DNA of 64,000 nt from Porphyra umbilicalis (Eukaryota > Rhodophyta > Bangiophyceae > Bangiales > Bangiaceae). Below are positions 20,562 through 30,762 of this stretch, in pieces (within the stretch, counting starts at the first letter, position 1; every line of letters begins with the position of its first letter). The notes under the pieces are model-generated. The model saw only the letters and a program-made list of their open reading frames with translations, was not told the DNA's origin and made no database searches. A program made the translations under genes and the position numbers. The stretch lies in the NCBI GenBank assembly GCA_002049455.2, contig KV918789.1, positions 1 to 64,000 on the forward strand, written 5' to 3'.

Positions 20562-23500
20562 GGGGCAGCCCCTTTAGTGGGCTGCCCACGGACGTCGTCC
20601 GTCTCAAGGCACACCGGCACTGCTACATCACGGCGACCCGCCTGCGCCAGGTACGCAAGCGGCGGGCCGCTGCGGGATTCCCGCCGGCGCCCGCCTTCTG
20701 CCCCCGCATCCTCGCGCGGCCCGGGGGGGTCAGCCACGCGACGGCGGACGAGCCGGACCACTGCCCCGTCCCAGCGACGCCGGTGGCCACTGAGGCCGTC
20801 CCTTCGTCTCCGCCGGTCGCCGCGTCGGTCCAGGCCCTGGGCCACTCCGACCCCCGGCCGTGGGGTGGCGGGGATGGTATCCCAGCGGACCTCCCCGCCA
20901 ACGAGGCGCGCACTCGGCCAGGGCCCCGGCGGCGCCTCGGGGGACGCGCCAGGCGCGAACGTACCCGCTTTCTCCGCCACGCCGCCGCCGTCGCGGACAC
21001 CACGCACGCGCCGGGTACCCCGCCCCGGAATGGGAAAGTGCTGCTCTTCAGCCTGCATAACTACCGCATCGTGGCCTCTCTGGGGCTGGACAAGCTGTCC
21101 CTCCGCGCGTTCGGCGTCGTCGTCGACACGGGGGCGGGCCCCAATTTGGTCCGCCGGGACGCCCTCGCTCCTGAATGGCTCCGCAAGGTGGTCACCTCTA
21201 AGGAGGAGGAACAGGTACGTCTGCGAGACGTCAACAACGCACGGTTACGCACTAGCGAAACCGTCACGCTGTGGCTCCAGACGGGCGCACGGATCGTCCC
21301 GGTCCCCTTCCTCGTCGTCGACGACCTGTCGGTCCCGGTCATCTTGGGCTGCACGTTCATCGACGACAACGCCCACGCCATCCTGCCTCAGGATAGGTCC
21401 ATCCGTTGGACGGACGGGTCCGTCGCGGCGTTCCTAGGGGGGCCGTTGGACCATGGCGACCGCTCAATGGGCGTCTCCTGCGTCCTCCGTGCGACGCACA
21501 AGACGCGGCTTCCGCCGTCGGCGGCCACGGTCGTCTGGGTGCGGACCATGTGGGGCGGCCTGGGTCAGGTGTTCGGCGCCTCGCACCTCTTCACAACGCA
21601 TGGGGTCACCATCGCCAACGGCGTACACGACATCGTGCCGGGGCTATCTTTCCCGGTCATCGTGACCATCTTTGGCGCGCGCGAGGTCATCCTCCGGCAG
21701 AAGGCCAACGTCGGCTACGTCGAGTTGCTGACGACAGGGGTCGTACAGGTGCCCCCCGGGGCACCTCCCGGTACACCGGCCGCCCCGGCCTTCCCGCCGG
21801 CCACGGCCGCCGAAGGCGACGTGGCGGCGGTGTCAAGCACCGGAGACGACCCCGCGCCGGGGCGGAGCCCGGACCCAGCGACGGCCTCAGGCGGTGCGGC
21901 TGCGACCCCCGCGCGACCCCGGGACCCGGGCGAAGAAAGCGCCCTGGCGGACGCAGCGCTGCCCGCGTCCCCCCCGCAAGTGGAGGACGTGGACCTGCCG
22001 GACGTCGACCCGACGCTGCACACCCGGATCCGCCGCATGCTGGACCAGCACAAGGCAATGTGGACGGGCCAGGCGCTCGGCGTCATCAAAGCCACCCAGC
22101 ACCGCATCGACCTCAACGCCGGCGCCCGGCCCGTCCGCTTCGCACCGCGCCGTGCGGGGCACACGGCGCGGAAGGCCGAGACGGCCGAGGTCAAGCGGCA
22201 GCTGGAGGCGGACGTCATTGAACCGACGTCGTCGGAATGGGGCTTCCCGGTCGTGCTCGTCCCCAAGAAGGATGGCACTTTCCGCTTCTGCGTCGATTAT
22301 CGACTGCTGAACGTCGTCACCAAGAAGGATCCGTATCCGCTGCCCCGGATGGACGAATGCATCGACAGCCTCGGTGAGGCGACCATCTTCTCGACGTTGG
22401 ATTGCAACGCCGGCTACTGGCAGGTTGCCATCGCACCCGAAGATCGGGAGAAGACGGCTTTCGTGTGCCACGAGGGCGCCTACCAGTACAAACGGATGCC
22501 GTTCGGCCTAACGAACGCCCCGGCCACGTTCCAGCGGGCGCTGGACATCATCCTCTCCGGGGTGAAGTGGCAAAGCTGCCTTATCTACCTCGACGATGTC
22601 ATCGTGTACTCCAAGACGGAGGAGGAGCACGTCGGCCACGTCGACCGCGTTCTGCGCCTGCTTCGCGACGCGGGAGTGACACTCCGCCTGCCCAAGTGCC
22701 GGTTCTGTCGAAAGACCGTGGAGTACCTCGGGCATGAAATCAAGCCGGGCCGGCTCGGTGTGATGGACGCGCACACGCGCGCCTTGCGCGAGGCGCACTT
22801 CCCCACGACCCGCACGCAAGTACGGAGCTTCGTGGGGATGTGCAACGTCTTCCGCCGGTTCGTGCCGAACTTCGCAAGGATGGCAGCGCCATTGACGGAC
22901 CTCATGGGGTCCACGGCCCCAGTCCAGGTGCCTCCTGCCACGCCATTGCAGCAGCAGGCGTTCGACCGGCTCAAGGAGGCCCTCACGACCCCGCCGGTCC
23001 TCGCACTCCCGCGGCGCGGGCGGAAGTAGGTCCTCGACGTAGATGCCTGCGGGACGCAAGTGGGCGCCGCCCTGCTGCAAGAGCAAGACGACGGGAAACT
23101 CAAGCCGGTCGCGTACATCAGCCGGCGGCTGGCAACGAACGAGCTCCTCTACGGGGTCACGGAGAAGGAGTGCCTGGCAGTCGTCTGGGCGTCGCTCAAG
23201 CTCCGCCCCTACCTCGAGGGTGATCGTTTCCTCGTACGCACGGACCACGACTGCCTACGGTGGATCCTCAACATTGAGGCATCGGGGAATCCCCGCTTGG
23301 CGCGCTGTCGCCTTCGCCTCAGCGAGTTGGAGTTCGACGTCGCCTACAAGCCGGGGATGACACACTACATGGCCGACAGCATCTCACGCCTGGAGTCCGG
23401 GGCCAGCGATGAGACCGCGTTCGACGACGCGGTCCCTGTCTTCGCTGTGCGAGCCAACACGGTCCGGGGGCTCGACGCCGCCAATTCCGTTGGCGGCCCA

Positions 23501-25102
23501 ACGGTCCGTGGCATCAACCGCGACGCGGTGCTCTCGGCCCAGGCCGACGACGGGTACTGCAAGGACGTCGTGAAAGCCCTGAATGACGGGCGGCGCATCT
23601 CGTTCTTCGAGGATCCCGATGGGGTCCTCCGGCGACGCGCGGCGCCCGATGGCGCCCACCAGGTGGTGGTCCCGACCTCCTTGCAGGAGCAGGTCCTCCA
23701 CCTGGAGCACGACGCGACCCTCGCCGGGCACCCCGGGGAATCCCGCACGTATGCGGCGATGCGGCGGACCTACTACTGGGTGGGGATGGCGGCCGACGTC
23801 GTCTCCTATGTTAGGAAATGCGACAGCTGTGCCCGGCAGCGCGTGCGCCCTCTGGCACGGCGCTCGACCCTAACCCTGTTTCCCGCCACCATGCCCTTCC
23901 AGGACATTGCTGTGGACCTCTACGGGCCCCTCGACCGAGCGGCCGCCGGCCATCGATTCATCCTGGTGATCACCGATCGGTTCACCAAGCTGGTGCGCGC
24001 CATCCCGATGGACGGTACGTCGGCGGTGGACTGCGCCTCGGCCGTCCTGGACTACTGGGTGGCCGCTTATGGTCCGCCGGACCGGCTGCTCTCGGACGGG
24101 GGACCCCAGTTCACCAGCCACTTCTGGGGCCAGGTTTGCAACCTGCTCTCCATCGAGCCTAAGGTGACGTCACCGTCACACCCGCAGACGAACGGGCAGA
24201 CGGAGCGGTTCAACCGCACGCTGCATACGATCCTAAACCACTACGTGGCGGAGCATCCGCGGTCCTGGGACCAACTCCTTGGGGCCCTGACGCTGGCGCA
24301 CAACAGCCGCCCCTACCGTAGCACCGGGGTTGCCCCGCTGGAACTGGTCAACCCCATGGGGGTATCCAGCTGGGCTTTCAAGAACATCCCGAAGTCCGGG
24401 GCGTACCCCATCACGGCGCAACGCGGCACCGCCGCCGAGAAGCGCGCCCAAGCCTCCCTGCTGACCCGCCTCGTTCAGATCATCCCGCAGATGCGGGCAA
24501 CTCTCAAGGCCACGCAGGGGCGCTACAAGCGCGACCACGACAAGCGCCTCGCGCTGCGCGCGGAGAAGCTCACCGTGGGGGGCTGCGCGTGGCTGCGTGA
24601 CCACGCCAAGGAGGAGGGCGCCGGCGGCAAACTGACGCACGTCGCCCGCGGACCGTATCGCGTGGTTTCCACGGCCGGCCCGACGGTCCTCCTGGACGTG
24701 GACGGGGAGCACCGACGGGAGAACGTGGCGCACGTCGTCCGCGCCTCGTGAACGGCCGCGGAATCCCCTGCCCAACACCTTGCGTTGCGGGCAGCGCGCT
24801 CCTTCCACGGGGCGGAGGCCGACGGCCAGCGGTATGCCGTGGACCGCATCGCGGACCACGCGACGCTGCCCGACGGCACCCTCCGGGTCCAGGTCTACTG
24901 GAACGGGTACCCGCAGCCCACCTGGATGGACGCCTCGGACGCCCCTCACGAGACGCTGCGCGTATACCTGCGCCGCGCCGCGCGCCTGGGGCTGCCCCAC
25001 ACGTCCGCCGACCCGCCGCCGGCGGCCCCGCAAGCCTCGGCTCCCGACGGCGGCGCCGCCTCGGGCGGCGCCGCCGCGCCGCCCCCGGCCATCCGTGCCT
25101 GA
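20558..25102 (+). pseudogene. Pol of gypsy element B: protease, RT, RNase H, integrase, chromodomain
   Basis: One frame (-1 to gag) with two stops, TAG at 23027-23029 (a Leu codon in A) and TGA at 24749-24751 between integrase and chromodomain. Domains: protease VVDTGAGPNLVRRDALAP (~21118); RT with FCVDYRLLN, MPFGLTNAPATFQ and an intact YLDD (~22588); RNase H with VDACGTQVG, TEKECLAVVW, RTDHDCL; integrase with H-x4-H, CDSC and D,D,E (VDLYGP, LSDGGPQF, NGQTERFNR); a C-terminal chromodomain (YAVDRIADH ... VQVYWNGYPQPTWMD, 24835-24935) and a Pro/Ala tail. The catalytic residues seen are all present, so the element may have died only recently, or the stops may be read through. Confidence 0.9.
20563..20587 (+). 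promoter_or_regulatory. Stem-loop at the gag-pol junction of element B
   Basis: GGGCAGCCC (20563-20571), a 7-base loop and GGGCTGCCC (20579-20587) begin one base after the gag TAA (20559-20561). The pol frame is closed by TGA at 20555-20557, so any -1 shift must occur in the last codons of gag, where the sequence is GGAAAATGAGTAA. The spacing to the stem is short for a classical frameshift stimulator. Stop-linked reinitiation is an alternative. Confidence 0.6.
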
Positions 25103-25336
25103 CCCCTTGGGTCGGCGCGGTGGCCGGGCGCGGCGGGGGGGGGGGTGGGTTTTTCTGGGGTTTGATGCCTTGGGGCCGTCGTGGGGGGAGGGGGACTATG
25201 CCAAGACGTGGCGGGGCCACAACGGGCCGCGGACGCTAAGTGGTACTAAGAACAAGCCCACGGCTTTATTCTACGGCGGAAGACGACCGAACGCCGTCGG
25301 ACTAAGCGCCACACCTACGGGGCCAGGGCGACGCCC

Positions 25337-26563
25337 TCAGTCGCAACGACGGAACTCCCATACGTGAACGGGGCGACCCGCCTTGCGTAGGACGCGCCGC
25401 AGGGCGGCGTGAAACCGCTTCGCCCGCGTCCGCGGGGGCTCCAGGCAGGGGAAGACGTCGGCGGCGAGCCCGATGCGGGCGTACTCGACCATCGCGGAGG
25501 TGATCTCGCAGGGCCCCACCTCGGACCAGTTGATGGACGGGTCGTACCCGAAAAAGGCGACAACCTGCCCGGACGTCAGCGAGTCCCGCCACTCCGTGGC
25601 CGTCACCGGGGTAGGGGGCGTCCACGACGCGGACAACCCCCAATCGTAGGCGACGTCCGGTTGCCCCGGAACGGGGGACACGACGGGAGCGGCAACCCCG
25701 AGCTCCATCGGCGCCATGGCGGGGCCGTCGTTGGCGGGGACGGCATCCCAACGCGCGGGGCGCGGACCGGCGGGCGCCGCGGCTTCGCCGGCGGGGCGGT
25801 ACTCGGACCGCCCGTAGCCCCCGCCGCTAGCGGCGCCGTCGCGGCCCTGGCCGCCGTCCGAGGGCCACGCGGGCCCGTCACGGCCGTCGGCCATACCGCC
25901 GCGGCCGTCGCCCGGACCGGCCGCCGGCCACACGCGGTCGTCCCGCACGTCGGCACGGCGGCCGTGGCCGCCGTCCCCCCAGCGGTCGTCGCAGTCGCCA
26001 CAGGGGGCAGCGGCGCCGCCGCCCGACTCGGACGCCCACCCGCGCCCGGGCCGGTCACCGGCAGTGTCGGCGTGGTCGCCGCGCCACGTCGCGTCCCAGC
26101 GCTCGCCACGAGCCGTGCCGGCTCGGTCCTCGCGGTCCGCCTCGCGCGGGCCCCACTCGGCGTTGCCGACACGGGTCGACGAGGAGAAACCGCGGGAGTA
26201 GGCTTCGGGACCCCCGGCGTCGCCGGCGCTGGCCTCCTCCTCCTCCCCCTCGGGGTCCCGGGGCCCCGGGTGGTGGGGCACAGGCGGAGCCGGGCCGCCG
26301 CGCGCCATGTCGGCGTGGCGCCGCTTCCGCGCGCGGTACGCGGCCGACGCGGCCGCCTCCTCCGTCGACGGCGGGACGGCGTCCGGGTCGGGCGAAGTGA
26401 AGCCGGCCAGTATCGCCCACGGCTCCGTCGTCACGGGCAACGCCCGCGGGGCGACGTCCGCGAGCCGCGGCTCCGCGAGCATGACCCCCAACGGGGTCTG
26501 CGGCGTCCGCAAGACGTTCACGACGCGAACGTAGTGACGCCGGCCGTCCGCCACAGTAGCCAC
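25337..26563 (-). pseudogene. Antisense protein of gypsy element B, C-terminal part (unknown family)
   Basis: A 408-codon minus-strand frame, -1/+1 shifted and overlapping the frame upstream of it by 46 bases. It probably is the second half of one gene that has suffered a frameshift near 26550. It starts with ATVADGRRHYVRVVNVLRTP, has a long low-complexity Asp/Arg/Gly/Ala middle and a folded-looking end (SGQVVAFFGYDPSINWSEVG, RFHAALRRVLRKAGRPVHVW). It ends at 25337, about 235 bp from the convergent pol end. No known domain was recognised. Confidence 0.5.
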
Positions 26564-27921
26564 TTGGTGGGGCAGCAGGGTGCTGGAGCTTGACGAGTGG
26601 TGTCGTGGTGGTAGGGCAGCAGGTCATGGACTGCCGCCCAGGGCACCGCCCTCACGATGGCATCGTACTCCTCCAAGGCGTCGGCGGCACCGCTGTCGCC
26701 CGGCGCGAGGTCGTCGACCTTGAACTTCCGCGTCAAGTCGTTGTAGCACGGCGACGGCTCGAAGACGCGGTGCGTCTCGCGGTAAGCACGCAGCAACCCC
26801 GACACGATGGCGGCCGTCAGCATGACGTAGGCCGTGCCCTGGATAGGGTGGCACGGGAACGCCTGAAGCAGCGACTTCTGCTGGTGCACGACGGGCGGGT
26901 ACTCGTACGTCAGCAGCCGCGGCGTCGCGCACCGCATGGCCATTGCCGGCGGCAAGGGAGCACGCGCCGGCGTCAAGGTGATGCCGGAGCGGACGGACAG
27001 GAAGATGGCCTCGTGCCCCACCCGTCGGGCGCTTACGAGCTCGCCGCGCGCGCGGCGCGCGGCCTCCAACGCCAAGTCCGCCGGAGCGGTCGCGGGGCCC
27101 ACCGACGCCAAGGCGATCAGGGGGCCCACGCCCCCGAAGTTGGCGAGCGCCAAGGAGTGACCGAACGGGACCGCAGGGCGGTGGCGAAGGCGGGTGTGCC
27201 AGTCCTCGAGGTAGGCGAACTCCTCCTCGCCGGCGACGAACGGGAGCTCGGCCGCGGGATGCGGGACCAAGAGCACCCGACCCGGGTTGCACCGCAACAT
27301 GCAGCGTAGCCCCGCCGCGCTGTCCCCGACGGAGCGGACGAAGGAAGCGAAGTTGCGCTCGGCCGCCGGCCGGGTGCCGTAACCCGCCACCTTGGCGAAC
27401 TCCTTGAAGGCCCGCCACACGGCAGCGGCCTCACCGGCGTCGTGGGGATGAGCCGGGAGGAAGACGTCACTGACGAGCGGCCAGTCGGCCGAGGCCACGG
27501 CCGGCCCCAGCGGGGCAAGCCACGCTCGGACGTCGGGCGGCGCCGGGCGCGGCGGGAACGCGGGGGCCGACTGCCCCAACAACGGCGGTCGCTCCTCCGG
27601 CACGACCGCAAGACCCCCGCCGGGGGAGGCCGCCGGGCAAGCCGCGGACCCGGCCCCGGCGCTGGTCGCGGCGGCGGCGCCCACTGGGCGGGGCGGCTTC
27701 CGCCACTCCCGGCCGTTCGGGTCGTACGGGAGCCGCATACCCGGCGGCACCGACGGGCGGGAGGGGACGGTTGGGCGGCGCCCGGGCGGCCCCGACGCGG
27801 GCGGCGCGACGGCCGCCGGCGCCGGCCCCGAAGCGGCGACCACCGGGGGCGGGCACGCCAGGGGCGCGGAGGACGGAGCCCCGACGGGGCTATCGGGAGG
27901 CGTCGCCGGGGACGGCTCCAT
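26518..27921 (-). CDS. Antisense protein of gypsy element B, N-terminal part (unknown family)
   Basis: A 467-codon open frame on the minus strand. The ATG at 27921 lies only 16 bases from the start of the 3' LTR, with the polypurine tract between. The first ~150 residues are Pro/Ala-rich. The rest looks like a globular helical protein (DVRAWLAPLGPAVASADWPL, VWRAFKEFAKVAGYG, VVHQQKSLLQAFPCHPIQGT, SGLLRAYRETHRVF). Its place and direction match the antisense gene of element A. A possible shared core is FP..(K/Q)GT then an Ala-rich helix ending LLR and a VF, but this is weak by eye. Some open frame here could be a by-product of high GC, although the low-bias internal segments argue against that. 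Confidence 0.5.
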   Translation of the reverse strand: MEPSPATPPDSPVGAPSSAPLACPPPVVAASGPAPAAVAPPASGPPGRRPTVPSRPSVPPGMRLPYDPNGREWRKPPRPVGAAAATSAGAGSAACPAASPGGGLAVVPEERPPLLGQSAPAFPPRPAPPDVRAWLAPLGPAVASADWPLVSDVFLPAHPHDAGEAAAVWRAFKEFAKVAGYGTRPAAERNFASFVRSVGDSAAGLRCMLRCNPGRVLLVPHPAAELPFVAGEEEFAYLEDWHTRLRHRPAVPFGHSLALANFGGVGPLIALASVGPATAPADLALEAARRARGELVSARRVGHEAIFLSVRSGITLTPARAPLPPAMAMRCATPRLLTYEYPPVVHQQKSLLQAFPCHPIQGTAYVMLTAAIVSGLLRAYRETHRVFEPSPCYNDLTRKFKVDDLAPGDSGAADALEEYDAIVRAVPWAAVHDLLPYHHDTTRQAPAPCCPTKWLLWRTAGVTTFAS

Positions 27922-27928
27922 CTCAGCC

Positions 27929-27936
27929 GAAGGGGA
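27929..27936 (+). promoter_or_regulatory. Polypurine tract of element B
   Basis: GAAGGGGA directly abuts the TG of the 3' LTR, the expected place for the plus-strand primer. Confidence 0.65.
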
Positions 27937-28586
27937 TGTAGTACTACGGGGCCCCCCATGCGCCAGGGGGCCACCGCGGGGACGTCGGCGACGGCGGGGG
28001 ACGTCGGTCCCCGACGCGTGGTGGCGACGCCAGCGGCGGTGGTGGCCGACGGGTTGGCGACGCGGGATGGCGGGGCGAGGGGGCGGCCCCGCTGCCCGGC
28101 TCGGGCCACTTGAGGGAGCGCACCCGATCCGCCGCGCCCGGCACGCGGGCCCCGCGGGAGGCCTGATTGGCGCGCCCGAGCGGGCGCTGGCGCGCCCGAG
28201 AGGGCGCGGCAGGCGACGGCCCACCGGGCGCCACGCAACGGGTGCAGCGCGTTGCGCGCGGGACAGTTTCTCCCCCTCGTCTGTAATGATCGCCTCGGGG
28301 GACTTGACATGCATGGAGGGAATTATCTGCATTGGTTGGTGACGGCCCGGGTCAATTCCCATTTGGGGAAATTGGGCCCGGGCGACGGTTTCCGCCCTTT
28401 TAGGACGAAGGGCGACGACGGTGGGAGGCACCGTCGTCGCCGGCAAGTAAACCGTGTCTTGATGTCTTGGCGTTTCGATCGGCCCGACCTCCCGGACCTC
28501 GAGTCCCATAGCGGGTGTCGCGCGAGCGGCTGAGACGGCCGTTACTTCCCTCCTTCCGAGGTAACCCCCTAGATTGTGGTACTACA
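27937..28586 (+). repeat. 3' LTR of gypsy element B
   Basis: 650 bp, TGTAGTAC...GTACTACA, nearly identical to 16989-17638, with the same hairpins. It is followed by the CGGAT target duplication and then the interrupted B0 pol. Confidence 0.92.
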
Positions 28587-28668
28587 CGGATGACGACCCG
28601 GCGCTGCACAACCGGATCCGCCGCATGCTGGACCAGCACAAAGCAATGTGGACGAGCCAGGCGCTAGG
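28587..28668 (+). pseudogene. B0 pol fragment resuming after element B
   Basis: It reads DDDPALHNRIRRMLDQHKAM and continues WTSQALG, collinear with the linker before RT in B (22005-22085). It is the continuation of 16983 and is cut at 28669 by the inverted family-A LTR. Confidence 0.85.
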
Positions 28669-29055
28669 TGTGGTATTAATAACGGTAGTTCAATTAACAG
28701 TGTACTGAGACCGACCGAAGCCACGCAATAAAGCGAGATCTATCGCCGTCGCGTCGAGAAAGACGACCTCTTGTTAAAGGGCATCCGATGGGGAGCCGGA
28801 TGGTGCCCACGACGGCTACCCCGGACCCACGGTGGTTTAATACAAAGAACGGCACTGGTCGGTCGACCATCCGATCAAACGATCGTAATGAGTGCCGGCA
28901 AACAGATAGGACAGTCAAGCAAACAAGAAAATGAACAATGCGGAAGTAACCCCCCAAAGGGCGTGCCACCGGCCAATTCCCACAATGCATGGGCTTTGGT
29001 CAGTCAAGGGTGCCACTTGTGGCCAATTGCCAATTGGAAGCAGAGATATGCTTCA
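28669..29055 (-). repeat. Inverted family-A LTR (element D)
   Basis: The minus strand reads TGAAGCATATCTCTGC to TACCACA and matches the A LTRs over 387 bp with scattered differences, including the TATTAAA box. It is the 3' LTR of a truncated family-A copy lying in the opposite direction. The bases beyond its outer end (CTAGG) are B0 pol, not a primer-binding site. Confidence 0.88.
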
Positions 29056-29937
29056 TACCTCCAACGCGAGATTCGAACCGTCCCGGTGAGATCCGAGGAT
29101 GTTGAAACCCGATTGGGCCATCGCGGCCTCTTACGGGCCCGCGCGGGCGTAACCGCCCAGGCGGCGGCAGCCGTGGGATGCGCCGCCGCCCAGTCCCGAT
29201 TGGAGGAAGGTGGCGGTTCGCCGTCGTCGGTCGCGACCGTCTGGCCACGCACGCGTGGGCGTGTGTGGCGAGCAGCTGGCGCTGCGGGTCCGATCCGCGC
29301 TTGCGCGTACGCGCGCCCGCGCAGGCGGATCGGCGTCGGCGTGGGCGTGGGGGTCAGGCGGCCGGTTTTCGGGTGACGAGCGTCGGGGTTAAGACCCGTT
29401 GGTGTGCGGTTGCATCGGGCAGCACGCGTTGGGGCGACCGTCGTCGGTGCCGAGTGGTGCCTACTTCGTCGGGGTTTTGACTACCCCGACGACACTGCGA
29501 AAACTCGGACGCGGGTCCGTGTTGCCGAGAGTGGGGGTGGGGTCCGTACCCTGAGACCGGTTACCACCGGGTCGAGTGCGCGGTGCAGCACTTGCTGGGT
29601 GGTCATCGTCGTTGCCGGGTGGCGCCGACCTCGTCGGGGTTTTGACTACCCCGGCGACGAGGCGAAAGCCGGGGCGCGTGTCCGCGTTTTGTCGGCACGG
29701 GGCCATCCCGTGTCTTTGTGCTCACGCACAGGTCGAGGCCTAACGGCAAGGTTGAGTGCGGGTGCGCTACCGCGAGGTGGCAAACCGCGAGGTTGCGCAC
29801 CCGGTGAGTGTGGGTTTGCGCTGGGTGCGGGGGGCGGCGCGCGCGGCGGCAAGGGCGGCAAGCCCGGCGGCAAGGGTGGCAAGGGCGACAAGCGCGGCGT
29901 CGGCTGCCCGGGTCAACACCCCCGAACGGCCAAAGCT
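29056..29937 (-). other. Spacer of truncated family-A element D
   Basis: Inverted counterpart of 9000-9963 in element A; no gene of its own is supported. Near 29850-29900 the 30 bp repeat is reduced to a short Gly-Lys stretch (GGKGGKPGGKGGKGDKRG). An open frame runs from a GTG at 29404 through this segment into the antisense gene, so the N-terminus might extend upstream of the first ATG. Confidence 0.55.
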
Positions 29938-30759
29938 ATGGTGGACTCAGCCGCGATGGCGGTGGACGGCGGCATTTCTGATGGCGGGGCGGTCATCGAC
30001 GGGGTGCATGCCGCCGCGGGGGGCCACCCGGAAGTGGATTGCTCCACCGACGCGGAGTTCTTGCGCCAGTTTCGGCCTCGCGGCTCGTACTACGCACACA
30101 CGGAACCTGTGGCGGTGGTTGATGGGGTCCCGCGGGTCACCGACAACCGTCTCTACGACATGTGCGTGCGCAACCGCGCTCGTGCGCACACGCGTCGTGT
30201 ATACGCGCAGTACGAGGCGTTGCCTGACTTCGTTGACGTGATGGCGCAAGCCGGGTTGCCGGACCACGCGGGCGACCGCGTGGCCGAGGTCCATGGGGAC
30301 CCGTCCTTTGGGAACCAGGGCCCTCAGCGTCGTGTGTACGAGGTGATGTCGTTTTGTAACGAGGTTGTGCGCTACCAAGTGCCTTTGCACCCGTTCCACC
30401 GCTTGGTTTACGCCAATGCGCTTCTATTCCCTGTGAAGGGGACAGAGACGATCGAGGCGGCGGCCAACTCGTTTTGCCGCTTGTTGCGCAACTGGCCGAA
30501 GGCCGTCTTCCTCAAGCGGGATCTCGCCGAGGACCTTTCGGTTCCGTTCGGGCACGACTCCGGCCTGGAGCCGTACTTCGAGCTGCTCGCGCTGGTGAAG
30601 CACGAGGAGAACGACAACGTCGAAAACGATCGAAGTCCGCGGGTCACCGGGTTGCTGAACCCTTTTCGGCTGCCGATGTTCCCATTCGACCACCGTCGGG
30701 CCGCCGACACGCGCTTCTTTCGCGGTCGCGAGTTGATGCCCACCGCGTGGGCGGCTTGA
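29938..30759 (+). CDS. Antisense protein of family-A element D, N-terminal part, truncated
   Basis: From ATG 29938 (MVDSAAMAVDGGISDGG) the frame is open for 273 codons and is collinear with the minus-strand gene of element A, with most differences conservative by eye. Two stops present in A (near 8523 and 8460) are sense codons here. The frame ends at a TGA (a Gly codon in A) three bases before the copia LTR at 30763, so the remaining ~390 codons are missing. It is the best evidence in the window that the antisense frame once encoded a protein. Function unknown. Confidence 0.65.
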   Translation: MVDSAAMAVDGGISDGGAVIDGVHAAAGGHPEVDCSTDAEFLRQFRPRGSYYAHTEPVAVVDGVPRVTDNRLYDMCVRNRARAHTRRVYAQYEALPDFVDVMAQAGLPDHAGDRVAEVHGDPSFGNQGPQRRVYEVMSFCNEVVRYQVPLHPFHRLVYANALLFPVKGTETIEAAANSFCRLLRNWPKAVFLKRDLAEDLSVPFGHDSGLEPYFELLALVKHEENDNVENDRSPRVTGLLNPFRLPMFPFDHRRAADTRFFRGRELMPTAWAA

Positions 30760-30762
30760 TTT

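Larger units (their letters stand above)
16984..28591 (+). mobile_element. Complete gypsy chromovirus B with target duplication, nested in B0 pol
   Basis: Two 650 bp LTRs flank the interior and the whole is bounded by CGGAT (16984-16988 and 28587-28591). The LTRs differ at roughly 15 positions by eye, so the insertion is fairly young. Joining the flanks restores a B0 reading frame (VEQPDDDPALHNRIRRMLD) that matches B's own linker (LPDVDPTLHTRIRRMLD). The order is LTR, PBS, gag, stem-loop, pol in -1 frame, antisense gene, polypurine tract, LTR. Known defects are a TAG in pol between RT and RNase H, a TGA before the chromodomain, and a frame change in the antisense gene. Confidence 0.92.

Noticed and set aside
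25409-26593. 394-codon plus-strand frame after B pol
   Set aside because: Mirror of the antisense gene's low-complexity middle. It has no folded-looking segments, whereas the minus strand has them at both ends.
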